A stretch of 22,329 nucleotides of DNA from Blakeslea trispora (taxonomy: Eukaryota > Mucoromycota > Mucoromycetes > Mucorales > Choanephoraceae): assembly GCA_025331445.1 (NCBI GenBank), contig JAIWNE010000241.1, positions 1 to 22,329 on the forward strand, read 5' to 3'. Below are positions 1-10,281 of the stretch, one piece after another. Under the pieces are notes generated by a model, which searched no databases, had not been told where the DNA came from, and saw nothing but the letters and a program-made list of their open reading frames with translations. The stretch's first letter is position 1. Each line of letters opens with the position of its first letter. Made by a program: the position numbers and the translations under genes.

Positions 1-452
1 TCAGTTGTGGTTGGATCATGATTATTTGTAGTTGGTATGGATGATGGTGGCAGCGCTGCAGGCTGCGAAGGTTGAGATGCTGTTGCATCCTTTGCAGACG
101 ATGTGTAAGAAGGAATCGTTGGCTGGGGTATTTGTTGTGGCTGTTGTGATTGTGGTTGTTGTGGTTGCTGTTGATAGTAGGAAGCTGCATCATAGTATCC
201 ATAGTAGCTTGAAGGTCCTTGAGATTGATAGTACTGTTGGTAATATTGCTGGTATTGTTCAGGAGTGAAATGTGTGCCATAGGCATTGTTGTAATCTTGT
301 ACTGTCCATCCATAATAATGTGCCCATGCAATAGCAGCAGCTGTTGTCTGTTGAGGATCTTGTGAATACGTATTCTGAGTGAAGTAGTGTTGCTGTGGAT
401 GATGTCGATGGTTCTGTTGCTGCTGTTGTTGTTGCTGTTGTTGTTGTTGCTG

Positions 453-491
<39 letters not shown>

Positions 492-980
492 TTGTTGTTG
501 TGAAGTAGAAGGTGTTTGCGCTGATAATGACTGTTGAGAGGATTGATAATAAGATGCAGGTGCCGTAGGAGGCTGCTCCTGCGATTTCGTAGACCGACTG
601 CTAGAATGGATCATATCTGCTTTAGGCCCTAAAGGCAATCCATCTTCTTGTTGCTTGGTTGAATCGCGTCGATGATAAGATGAAGTTCGACTTGATTCTT
701 TACGACTCCTTGAATCGCGTTCTTTACTGGATCTTCTAGCTGAAGAAGACCATCTATCGCGACTTTTATCCCTATGTCTACTGCTGCTGCTTCTCTCATA
801 ACGACGATCGTCTCCGTAATTCCTCCGCTTTTCTCTATGACTACTACTACTTCGGTATCGATCTCGACTTCTACTTCGACCATAATGTTCGTCTCGGCTT
901 CGTTTTTCGGATGTGCCTTTTCTTTCTTGGCTTCGATCTATTGATTTGTCCCTTGACTTTGAATGTGTACGATCGTCCAT
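1..980 (-). CDS. RS-repeat, polyglutamine nuclear protein (5' part, open at window edge)
   Basis: The frame is open from ATG 978-980 down to base 3, 326 codons with no stop and no convincing intron, and it continues out of the window. Residues 1 to about 115 are rich in Arg, Ser, Asp and Lys with many RS, SR and RD pairs, like the RS domains of splicing-related proteins. Residues 161-189 are 29 consecutive Gln. The remainder is rich in Tyr, Gln and Pro and includes AAAIAWAHYYGW and FTPEQYQQYYQQYYQ. The AW-x-YY core faintly recalls the C-terminal tyrosine motif of FUBP/KSRP proteins, but no KH or RRM domain is visible here. A role in mRNA processing is inferred from composition only. The next gene on the right is divergent. 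Confidence 0.75.
414..500 (-). repeat. CAG/CAA trinucleotide repeat coding for 29 Gln
   Basis: On the + strand these bases are an unbroken run of CTG and TTG triplets, which read CAG/CAA on the coding strand. The run at 462-488 is nine pure CTG units; the rest is interrupted by TTG, which usually slows repeat expansion. It lies in frame inside the RS-repeat gene. Confidence 0.95.
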
Positions 981-2470
981 GTTTTTTTTTCTCTCTCTTT
1001 TCTTTTATACTGAAAGTCTAACTACTTTTTTTTCCCTTTTCTCTATAAAGATATATTTAAGAAAGAGTTTTGAATTTTGAAAAAAAGAGGGAGGAAGGGG
1101 AGAGAGAAGAGAGAGAGAGGGAAGGTGAGGAGGAAGGGTTTGGTTGGTTATGTAAGCTTCGAGAATTAAACAGCTACAGAGGAGAGGGAAAAAAAAAGAG
1201 AGAGAATGAGAAGGAGAACTTACAGAAATAATGAGGCAGAAAAAAATATAAAGTGACCGTCAAAACCCGTTTTTTGACAGGCATAAAATCCTCAAAGACG
1301 AGTAATTTCAAATCCTTAGAGTTTCATAATTGTGTTCATTCATGTTGCTGTTGATGATAGGATTGGCTTTTTCCTTTGCAGGTAGCTATGGTCTGATCCA
1401 ATTTGAGCTGTATAAAGTTTCTCCTTTGATTTTAAAAAGAATTTTACATACTTTATCGTATTGTTGTGTTACAGCTACAAGAGAGTGATCACATCATAGT
1501 GATGCTAAGCAAAGCAACAAGACACGTATGAGCAACCAATTCATTATTCGATGCCCAAAGACGCTATGTTAGAGCAACGTCTCCTATTCCATTGTACATG
1601 TGTTTGAAAAGACTGACTTTTTTCTTTCATGAACAGTTTGCAATCTACAAAGATAGTCTATTAGAAGAACATCAGAAAGTCGTAAATGCTAATGAATGAT
1701 GAAATTTGACTTGAGAAAGCAACTTTGTTTTAATGTCTTGGATTGGTATTTTAAATAGACCTTTTTCATCCATCCATAGTAGTTGAACAGGTTTGTCTTT
1801 TACGAATAGCACAAGAGGTTAAGACATATCATGAAAACAAGCCAATAAACAATATAAAAGTCAATGCGCTTTTCTTTGAAAAAGAAATGTCATTGCTCGG
1901 TTAGTAACGCACAAAATTCAAACCGATTATGAGGAATCAACTAGAGACTTGTTTCATTTACATTTCTTAATTTGTCTAGAAGCCAAAAGCAAATCCATTT
2001 CATTGTATTCTTAAAATCGTCTCAATCTCAAGTAAAGATGTTTCGAAACAAAAGCCCAAAAAAAAAGCTTTATGTGTAACCAGTCATGAAGTTTCTTGCA
2101 CTGCTAAAAAAAAAAGCCTTGTGTGATACAAGCAACAGCATAAAACTTCAACAAGATCCTGTTGTACAAGGCAAAAATGGAATCCAATAAAAAGAGATGA
2201 TTGGGTGTTAAATCTCTCTAAAGGACTCTTTTGTCTTGTTTCTCAAATCAAAACATGAAACTCTATTTATATAGTTTTTTGATTGGAAAGCTCTCAAATG
2301 GATTCAAGCTATCACATTAACATTCAACTTTAAATCTCCGTCACTTACTCTTTATGGAAATAGATAAAAGATCATCTTCATCCACACTTATTTAAATCTC
2401 TCTTCCCTCTTTGACTTTCTTGTTTCCTTCTTTATTCTCCCTTCTCTCTACTCTTTCTTAGAATTACATT
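981..2470. promoter_or_regulatory. Divergent intergenic region between the RS-protein gene and aconitase
   Basis: About 1.5 kb without a supportable gene. It holds a pure purine tract at 1079-1125, extended to 1138 by one interruption. CCAAT boxes lie at 1536-1540, 1842-1846 and 2184-2188, and inverted copies (ATTGG) at 1362-1366, 1742-1746, 2200-2204 and 2282-2286. An AT-rich TATTTAAA lies near 2389-2396, about 80 bases before the aconitase ATG, followed by a CT-rich leader at about 2397-2460. I see no tRNA or small ORF worth calling. Confidence 0.6.
1079..1138 (+). repeat. Low-complexity GA (purine) tract
   Basis: Bases 1079-1125 are 47 purines in a row; a single T at 1126 is followed by 12 more purines. 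On the opposite strand this is a CT-rich tract upstream of the RS-protein gene, so it may be part of that gene's promoter or leader. Confidence 0.8.
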
Positions 2471-5033
2471 ATGATTACTGCTTGTTTAAGTAGACAGACA
2501 CGCAGAGTAAGTAAAGAAAAAAAAGGGGGATTTTGAATGCATTTGATTAACACATTATCAAGAACGCACAGACTGCTTTTCGTAGTCTAACTGCTCGTTC
2601 TTTGGCTACTCAACATAACCCAGTGGTTGAAAAGAACTGCTCTTCCATTACACCTCCTTATGCTAAATTAACAAAAAATCTCGACAAAGTAAAGCGTATT
2701 TTGGACAACAGTCCTCTTACGTTGGCCGAGAAAATTGTTTATTCTCATTTAAGAAATCCTGAAGAAACTATACCTGTTCGTGGTCAAACTTACTTGAAGT
2801 TATCTCCTGGTAAGTAACCTTTTTTTTTTTGACAAGAGCCTCCCAAGGCTTGTGTTATAAGTAACTCATTCATCTTATTTTTTTTTTCACTCTCTCTCTC
2901 TTTAGATCGTGTGGCCATGCAGGATGCTTCTGCTCAAATGGCTCTTTTACAATTCATGTTATCCGGCATGCGTACCACAGCCGTTCCTAGCAGTGTTCAT
3001 TGTGACCATTTGATTGCTGCTAATGAAGGTGCCGATAAAGATGTTGCTCAATCCATGGTAACGAATCAAGAAATTTTTGACTTTTTGGAAAGTGGTGCAA
3101 AGAAATATGGCATTGCCTTTTGGAAGCCTGGTAGTGGTATTATTCATCAAATTGTGCTGGAAAACTATGCTGCTCCAGGTGGCTTGATGTTGGGTACAGA
3201 TAGTCATACTCCCAACGCAGGTAAATTCAACATCCCTTCTTGTATGATTGAGTACTTAAATTTGAATGAATAGGTGGATTGGGTATGATTGCTATTGGTG
3301 TAGGTGGTGCTGATGCAGTTGATGCCATGGCTGATATTCCATGGGAATTAAAGGCACCTAATGTCATTGGTGTCAAGTTGACAGGTCAATTGAGTCCCTG
3401 GGCCAGTCCTAAAGATGTCATTCTCAAGTTAGCCGGTCAATTGACTGTTCGTGGCGGTACAGGTCACATCATTGAATACTTTGGTGAAGGTGTGGATCGC
3501 CTCTCTTGTACTGGTATGGCTACCATCTGTAACATGGGTGCTGAAGTAGGTGCAACCACCTCTGTCTTTCCTTACAACGACAGTATGCGTTCCTACTTGA
3601 GAGCCACTGGTCGTCATGCTGTCAGTCAAGCGGCCGATGCACATATTCCCTTCTTGCGCGCTGATACAGGTGCTCACTATGATCAAGTGATCGAACTCAA
3701 CCTATCTGAAGTCGAGCCTCATATCAATGGTCCCTTCACCCCCGATTTAAGTACACCTCTTAGTCAGTTCAAACAGTTTGTTGAACAAAACGGTTGGAAG
3801 GACGAGCTCAGTGCTGCCTTGATTGGCAGTTGTACCAACTCATCTTATCAAGATATGTCGCGTGCTGCCTCCATTACCAAGCAAGCTACCGAAGCTGGTG
3901 TACCTCTCAAGTCCAAGTTCTTGGTCACACCTGGTTCTGAACAGATTCGAGCTACTATTGAACGAGATGGTCAACAAAAGGTATTTGAGGAGGCAGGCGG
4001 TCAAGTGTTGGCTAATGCCTGTGGTCCTTGTATTGGTCAATGGAAGCGTTCCGAAAAGCAAGGCGAAGAAAACGCTATCCTTACCTCCTTCAACCGTAAC
4101 TTCCGTAGTCGTAACGATGGTAACGCTCAAACAATGAACTTTTTGGCTGCTCCTGAAATTGTGACAGCCATGGCATTTGCTGGTCAATTGTCATTCAACC
4201 CTATGACCGATCGTCTTACTGGTAAGGACGGTAAGCCATTCCAATTCCAGCCTCCTACTGGTGATGATCTCCCAGCCCACGGATTTGAAGCAGGTCGCGC
4301 TACTTACGAACCTCCCTCTGCTACTCCCACTCCCGATGGCTCTGTTCAAATCAACATCGATCCTACATCCAACCGTCTTCAAGCACTTGAGGCATTTGCT
4401 CCCTGGGATGGACAAGAACTCAAGGATATTCGTGTGTTGGTCAAGGTCAAGGGCAAATGTACTACAGACCATATCTCTGCTGCTGGACCTTGGCTCAAGT
4501 ACAAGGGTCATCTGGAAAACATTGCTGAAAACACCTTGATTGGAGCTCAAAATGCCGATAATGGTCGAGTGAATGTGGTAACAGACTTCACCAATCAGAC
4601 AGAAGGTTCTATTCCCGAAGTAGCCAAGTCCTATAAGCGCCAGTCAATTGAATGGACTGTGATTGCTGATCATAACTATGGTGAAGGCTCTGCTCGTGAA
4701 CATGCTGCTCTTCAAGTGCGTTATTTGGGTAGTCCTGTCATTATCTCTCGTTCATTTGCTCGTATCCATGAAACCAACTTGAAGAAGCAAGGTGTGATTC
4801 CTTTGACTTTCAAGCATGACACTGATTATGAAAAGATCAATGGAGGCGATGTGATTCATACTGAGGGTCTTAAGCAGCTCGCTCCTGGCTCTCCTGTTCA
4901 ACTGGTTGTCACGAAGTCTGATGGTACTCAACTTAAGATCGATGCTGTTCATACCTTGAGTCATGATCAAATTCAATGGATCAGAGAAGGTTCAGCCCTT
5001 AATCTGATCAAGAAGACTGTAGCTAGTTCATAA
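2471..5033 (+). CDS. ACO1: Aconitate hydratase, mitochondrial (aconitase)
   Basis: Isomerises citrate to isocitrate in the TCA cycle in the mitochondrial matrix. Exons are 2471-2506, 2563-2809, 2906-3220 and 3274-5033 (introns of 56, 96 and 53 nt), giving 785 aa, the normal length for the family. The short first exon plus the start of exon 2 supply an Arg/Ser/Ala-rich N-terminus without acidic residues, as expected for a mitochondrial presequence; ATG 2471 was chosen for this reason. Family hallmarks include [16 protein letters not shown] at the start of exon 3 and [14 protein letters not shown] across the third junction. The [4Fe-4S] ligands are Cys386 ([10 protein letters not shown]), Cys449 and Cys452 (ACGPCIGQW), with the same spacing as the pig enzyme. 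The C-terminal swivel domain has [16 protein letters not shown]. All key residues are intact. Two in-frame 3' splice sites exist for intron 1. Confidence 0.97.
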
Positions 5034-5097
5034 AAATCCATCTAAAAACATTATGCCTCTTTTTTCTTTTCTAATTTCTTAGACAATACCACACAAT

Positions 5098-5103
5098 AAT
5101 AAA
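5098..5103 (+). terminator. Polyadenylation signal AATAAA for aconitase
   Basis: AATAAA lies 65 bases after the aconitase stop codon in the 121-base gap to the convergent RSC4-like gene. On the minus strand AATAAA-type hexamers at 5155-5150 and 5141-5136 could serve that gene, so the two 3' ends are nearly back to back. Confidence 0.6.
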
Positions 5104-5154
5104 CAAGTACATAGCCAATTTCTAATCTTTTTTTTTTTATTATTATTGTTTTAT

Positions 5155-8009
5155 TTACCAAATACGTGTGACAAACAAATGATAAACTTTTGACTTGAAT
5201 TCAGGTTGAATCGATTCAGGCCTTGTACAGTTTGCAGACACATTGATTTTGAAGACATTCAAACCTTTGACCAATGGAACAGATTGCCACTCATATTCTG
5301 ATGTAGCATTTAGCTTAATGTTGTTCTGTGATACTGTGATGTTCAATCGTTTGCTCTCTGCTTTCACAATATCCACTAACTGAGATTGAATAGTCAATTG
5401 CTCTACGTTGGCAGGTACATCCACACTATGATTAGGATAGAGGCCATCCATTGTCATGTCTACTGATTGATCGATTGAAGAGATCTTAATGGCTTCCATC
5501 ACATCTACTGCTAATTCGAAATAAAGATGGTTACTACTTGAGCTAATGATAAAGAAGACTTGTACTTACAATGTTGACAGAGTGCATAAAATTCATTTGA
5601 GGCATGATCCAGAGGAGATTTTGGTGTTGAATTGAGTGTGGTGGGATCTGAGAAGGGTGAATAAAGAGTGGAAGGATTATTACTATTGTTATTAACAGCT
5701 GCTGCTACTGCTGCTGCTGCCGCTGTTGCTGCATTGTAGGCATTCATGTCATACATGGCAGGTGCATTGGTGATGGCAGGCTGTAACATCATAGGCATCA
5801 TCTGTTGAGGTACTTGTAATAAGCGTTGTTGCATCATTTGGTGATGTAGCATCTGTTGGGGTTGAGGTGGTAATAAAGAGGGAGGTTGAACTAAATAAGG
5901 TGCTGTTTGAAGGATGGCATGTTGTTCCGGTTCTATACTGTGTGTTCTTGACTTGTTGGTCGTCAAGAATCGTCTCGACTTGCGTTTATCTTCACTCAGG
6001 GCATCTTGGTCAAAGTGTCGTTGTGTTAGATCTAAGCTAAAGACGGCATCTTCTTGACTGACAGGGACGGCTAAGCGTGCCAAAATACGTTCTTTGAGAC
6101 GATGAAGCAAACGCAACAAGAGTTTAGCATCACGATAGATACGGGATCCAGGCTCATTGAAGCTCAAGGCATTTTCAAACACAAGCTTCATGTCGTTCAT
6201 CCAAGCATGTAAATGAGGATACTGTCTGGTCTGCATCTTTTCTGCAATCTGAGTTAAAGAGACAGGTGCCTTGATGACCTTGTAGTATTCGGGATACTCT
6301 TGGCGATCAGGCAAATCTTCGAATTGTTCCGAATAGAGACGGTTTGTGTTGTCTGTGTGTGTACGAATGGCATTAAACAGCTCAATCTCAAATGCCACTG
6401 GATCAAATGTGGCAATGTCAATTTCTTGAGTAGGTCGAACAGTGGCTGCATCTGTTTCGCTTTTGGGTGGTCTTCCTCTTCGTTTCTTGATGGGTGCATC
6501 CGAAGATGTTTGTTGAGCTACATAGGCAGATTGAAATGGCTGTGCTGAGATGGTTTGCTTGTTGAAAGCTGAATTAGATAGTGAGGAAGGTGTTTGTTGT
6601 AATGATGATATTGGTTGTGTTGGTTGTGCAATAGAAGGAGGAGGTAATCGTGGTGCTGATGATGAGGATAATAATGGTATGGATGCTGTAGGCGTAGGTT
6701 GAGATGGAAGTGGTGGAGGTGGCATTGTCTTTTGAGGTGGTTGTTTAAAGACACCAATCCAACATGGATCATCCGCATCCGAAACAAGATCAAACGGAAC
6801 TTGGCCATGAATATTCTTAGCCTTTGTGTTGGCATGATACTTTTCAATCAATAGACGGGCTAACTGATCATGATCACCATAGGCAGCCCAGCCTAGAGGT
6901 GTAGCTGAATACCATGTATCGTTCAGTTCAATATCAGCTCCCTTAGCCAACAATGCCTCTACCAATGATGGATCGCCATAGTAACAAGCTGCATGAAGAG
7001 GCGACCAAGTGAATCGATCCTCAAACAGTTCTACAGGCACTAATGTGTTTGGATCCATGTCTTTATCTTCCTCTACCATATCCAATGCCTTTTTGAAATC
7101 TTGCTTCATAATCACTTGCATCAATGCTTTCATTTTTTGCACTAAAAAAAAAGAAAAGGAATGACATGTTTAAGGAGAAATTCAAGCATAAAAAGAACAA
7201 GGCCACTTACTGTTGCTCTTTTTGGGTTTTTGAGGTGGTTGCTTTTCAACAGCTCTCAATTTGATCGCTATGATCTTGGGTGGGGGTGATTCAGCAGGCT
7301 TCGTAAATGCTTCACCAGGCAATTTCAAGACAGCCTTTTCTTTTGATCCATGCCATTGCTTTACAAATTTCTAAATAACAATAGGCAAGTTAGGACATTC
7401 AGTTGTTAAAATTCCAAGTTGCTTTACCTGAATTTGAACAGCATCTTCATACACTTGAGATTCTTTACGGTTGTATCGTTTTGCATTGGAGATCATCAAG
7501 TCAAGATCAGCCTTGAATTCAGCTAATGTAGTGTATTCTTTTGCATCTATTTTAGCCTATCTTTTGATGTCAACGCGTTATTCTTGAGCCTTATCTGATC
7601 AACTTACTTTCATTTGATCTAATGCGATAGGCTGTTTAATGATCTCATAATAGTCCGGATAATCCTCTTTAGAAGGCAATTCTAAAAAGAAGGTGGCTAG
7701 ATCATATTCATCACTTTATTTTAAGGTTAGTCATACAAACGCGGCTTCAAGGAATGGACATATTTTTAGCGGGGGGGGGGAGAGAACTTACTCTTCAGGA
7801 TCCTTCAATTCTATAATATCGTGGTAAAGTTGTGATATCCATGCTTGTTCGTCAGTCTGATTATGGAAGCAGTTAGAAGCACTGCTCAATGTTGTTGTTT
7901 TTTGTCTGTAGCTTACATTGACTTTGTCGGAATGACTACTTTTTCTCTGTCGCTTATATTCTCTATAGTCCTTTTCTACAATGCTTGAGCGTTTAGGTCT
8001 TTTGTCCAT
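5155..8009 (-). CDS. RSC4: RSC4-like double bromodomain protein with ankyrin repeats
   Basis: Likely a subunit of an RSC/SWI-SNF class chromatin remodeller that reads acetylated histones. Exons (transcript order): 8009-7917, 7856-7792, 7713-7608, 7556-7428, 7370-7211, 7141-5570, 5510-5155; 826 aa, phases all consistent. Bromodomain 1 spans about residues 32-135, spread over exons 2-4 (YPDYYEIIKQPI; ligand-binding Asn in NAKRYNRKESQVY). Ankyrin-type repeats lie at about 228-309 (SPLHAACYYGDPSLVEALL and TPLGWAAYGDHDQLARLLI). An AT-hook-like KKRRGRPPK is at 403-411. Bromodomain 2 is at about 430-540 (YPEYYKVIKAPVSL; Asn in ALSFNEPGSRIY). A Gln/Pro/Ala-rich linker precedes a beta-rich C-terminal domain at about 710-826 that fits the Ig-like domain of fungal Rsc4. 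Both bromodomains keep the conserved Tyr and Asn. Orthology to Rsc4 is inferred from domain order. Confidence 0.85.
7771..7780 (+). repeat. Homopolymer G10 inside intron 2 of the RSC4-like gene
   Basis: Ten consecutive G on the + strand (C10 on the sense strand), 11 nt downstream of the intron 2 donor (intron 7791-7714). A run this long is prone to length change and to sequencing error. Confidence 0.8.
7857..7916 (-). other. Intron 1 of the RSC4-like gene: 60 nt, stop-free, in frame
   Basis: The donor is GTAAGC, a TCTAAC branch-like motif lies 21 nt before the 3' end, and the acceptor is TCAG. The length is a multiple of three and there is no stop, so an unspliced transcript would insert 20 residues just before bromodomain 1. 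Confidence 0.65.
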
Positions 8010-9472
8010 GCTGCTGAATTAAGGATTAGAATGACACGTCTTTTAATGATAATTTGTTGAATTCAAATTAAAATTCAAGGTGTAAATATTGGTACCTTTT
8101 TTTTTTATTATTATTATGGTGATTATTATTATTTACAACAATAATGAAAAAAAAAAAAAAAAGTGGATTTTCCTATTTTTTTTTTTCTTGTGCGTGTGTT
8201 TGCGTGTGCGGACTTGATAAGATTAAAATTTATCATTTTGAGACTTTATTTGAGACTTCTTACGTTATTATGACTAGAATTGAGACGATTTTGCGACTAC
8301 TTTTAGATACGTAGCCAAAGATTCTCAAATCACATGACTATTTCCAATCTCTGTCTCTTGACAGGCAGTTCGATCTGCATTTATCTACTACTAGTACAAG
8401 ATGTGCAATTGTTTAGATTAGAAGCAGAACGAGCTAGAGTGGAATAGAATGTGAATACAGCATTGTATCGCATAAAGCTTCTTTATGAAATTTAGGTCAT
8501 CATACAAACAATCATTTCTTTCACTTGCTTAGCTCTAGAAGGATGAGAATAAATAGTTGAGGCTGTCATGATGTTGCATACGCTTTTTTCTCTCATGCTA
8601 AAGGCTTTGCTCTTGATTCAATAACCGCTCTTTTGTCTTTCAAAAAGCCTTTCCTTTGATACTCTCCTTTCACTTTCTAATGATGATCTTAAAGAAGCTT
8701 GGTATCTTTGCATATATGTTTGAGATCCCTGTCAAGATTCTCGAGATTGGTCTTCGTTACCTTGTAAATCTTCTACATATATACTCGAGTCAAAATAGGT
8801 ACAGAGAATAATCTGATGAAATGTTTGATATAAAACCCCCCTCTTACACTTTAGCTGATGTTTATGTGCAATATACATTGAAGCGAAAACGAAAATGACG
8901 TCAATTTAGATTGAATGGGTTTCAGCAGAAAAACAGATGCCATTAAGAATATTGACACACCATATGAAACCCGAAATTCTTATTTCAAAGTAATTGATCT
9001 CAATTTGTGCTCATCTGACTAGCTGTGGTTTTCAATCAAACGTTTTAAATATGCCTTTAAACAGAACAATATTTGGAGTAAACACGTCTCAAAGACTCGC
9101 TTTAAAAAAGTACAAAGATAGCCATCTTTTGCTTACAGAAAAAAAGGGGGGCAATTCCATGTTATAACAAATGCAGAAAATCAAAGAAAAAAAGAAAGCT
9201 TACCAAAAAGCAGAAAATTGATAAAAGGTTCATCCTAGAGAGTTCCTATTGGTCCAAAAGAAGAAACAGGATCTGGAACTCAAAAAAAAAATATGCTGAA
9301 ATTCAGGTGAAAATCCATTGAAAGAAAGGAAAGAGGAGGATAATGTACCTCGACTATCATTTTAAGGGACTTTCTTTTACTAATCATTTTTTTAAAGAGA
9401 AAAAAATTACTTTAGTTTTCTCTCTCGCCTTTTTCTTTACTCTTTTATCTTTATACGATTGTCGTTTTCTTA
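8010..9472. promoter_or_regulatory. Divergent intergenic region between the RSC4-like gene and the 231-aa protein gene
   Basis: About 1.46 kb with no supportable gene. It contains ATT/ATA microsatellite-like DNA and A and T homopolymers at 8100-8190, a perfect CRE palindrome at 8896-8903, TATAAAA followed by a C6 run at about 8830-8842, and a CT-rich leader at 9410-9472 just before the next start codon. Confidence 0.5.
8896..8903. promoter_or_regulatory. CRE/ATF palindrome TGACGTCA
   Basis: An exact 8-base match to the cAMP-response element bound by ATF/CREB-type bZIP factors. It lies 570 bases before the start of the 231-aa gene and about 890 bases from the RSC4-like start. Function is inferred. 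Confidence 0.4.
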
Positions 9473-10168
9473 ATGCAACCTTGGGCAGATAAGACAAGTG
9501 GTAGTTCTACAAACAAATCTTCTTTACAGTTTGATAACACGTTATCCAACCTGAATCATGTAACCCAAAACCAGGCTCAATCTACAGGATTTCGCACGAC
9601 CAACAAAGGGAAAGAGAGACAAGACAGTTCATTTGACGATTCGGCTGCAGTGAATGAACCGTCACCCTTATCTTACTTTCATCACCCTTCGTCCTCTTTA
9701 CAATTTAGAGCTCACGAGAACGCCTTGGACGGCTCCGAGGTTTCAGCCTTCTTAAACACAACAAATTATAGTGATGCAATTCATCAAGACGATTTGGTGT
9801 CGGACTCCATTGCTTATATTAGTCACAGACATCAACAGGATACACAACAAGCACTTTCCGAAAAGGAGAAATTACAACATCATTGGACAGCTGAGTTGTT
9901 GGCTGCAGAAGACATTGTAGCTTATTTGCAGAATGCAGACTATACTGAAGATGTCTATGGTATTCCTCATCTGGGTCAATGGATCAAGGAGGCTAAAGAA
10001 GAGGTAGCACAAGTGTCGGGACAGACGAAGAAAGCAGTTGATCGACTTGCCATGATCCGGAATCACCTAGTCCAGGAGGCACAAGGCAATGTGGAAGTAG
10101 CTGCCAAAAATGTATTCAGCATGAATAATAATGATTGGTCTCGTACTTTCTTTGACTCACAATTTTAA
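9473..10168 (+). CDS. Unrecognised 231-aa protein with a duplicated motif
   Basis: Intronless ORF preceded by a CT-rich leader. I do not recognise a named family. Residues 1-80 are polar, Ser/Asn/Gln-rich and probably disordered. Two similar short segments follow: residues 86-103 (DGSEVSAFLNTTNYSDAI) and 146-163 (EDIVAYLQNADYTEDVYG), both of the pattern acidic-x-V-x-A-F/Y-L-x-N-x-x-Y-x-(D/E). Residues 164-212 look helical and amphipathic (IPHLGQWIKEAKEEV, AVDRLAMIRNHLVQEA). There is no signal peptide or membrane segment, so a soluble protein is likely. An AATAAA lies 30 bases past the stop, and the MATE gene starts 113 bases after the stop in the same direction. Confidence 0.75.
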   Translation: MQPWADKTSGSSTNKSSLQFDNTLSNLNHVTQNQAQSTGFRTTNKGKERQDSSFDDSAAVNEPSPLSYFHHPSSSLQFRAHENALDGSEVSAFLNTTNYSDAIHQDDLVSDSIAYISHRHQQDTQQALSEKEKLQHHWTAELLAAEDIVAYLQNADYTEDVYGIPHLGQWIKEAKEEVAQVSGQTKKAVDRLAMIRNHLVQEAQGNVEVAAKNVFSMNNNDWSRTFFDSQF

Positions 10169-10197
10169 CTCAGTTTTTTTTTTGTTCCTTGAAAACG

Positions 10198-10203
10198 AAT
10201 AAA
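10198..10203 (+). terminator. Polyadenylation signal AATAAA
   Basis: Located 30 bases after the stop of the 231-aa protein gene and 79 bases before the MATE start codon, so the 3' end of one gene and the promoter of the next share about 110 bases. Confidence 0.5.
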
Positions 10204-10281
10204 TAGACATCCAAAAAAAAATTTTCTTCTTCTATCTTTTTCTCTCTTACCTCTTATTTTATTTTGCTTTCTTTCTGATCT

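Noticed and set aside
32..268. 78-aa ORF on the plus strand with valine runs
   Set aside because: Antisense of the Tyr/Gln-rich part of the RS-protein gene; the low-complexity valines come from GTT/GTG read through CAA/CAG repeats.
414..500. Triplet array considered as a CRISPR-like or satellite repeat
   Set aside because: It is a simple in-frame glutamine codon run with no spacers.
981..2470. tRNA or small RNA gene in the long spacers
   Set aside because: No A/B-box pair or cloverleaf was found by eye in 981-2470, 8010-9472, 11853-12482 or 15474-16194; a covariance-model scan would be needed to exclude others.
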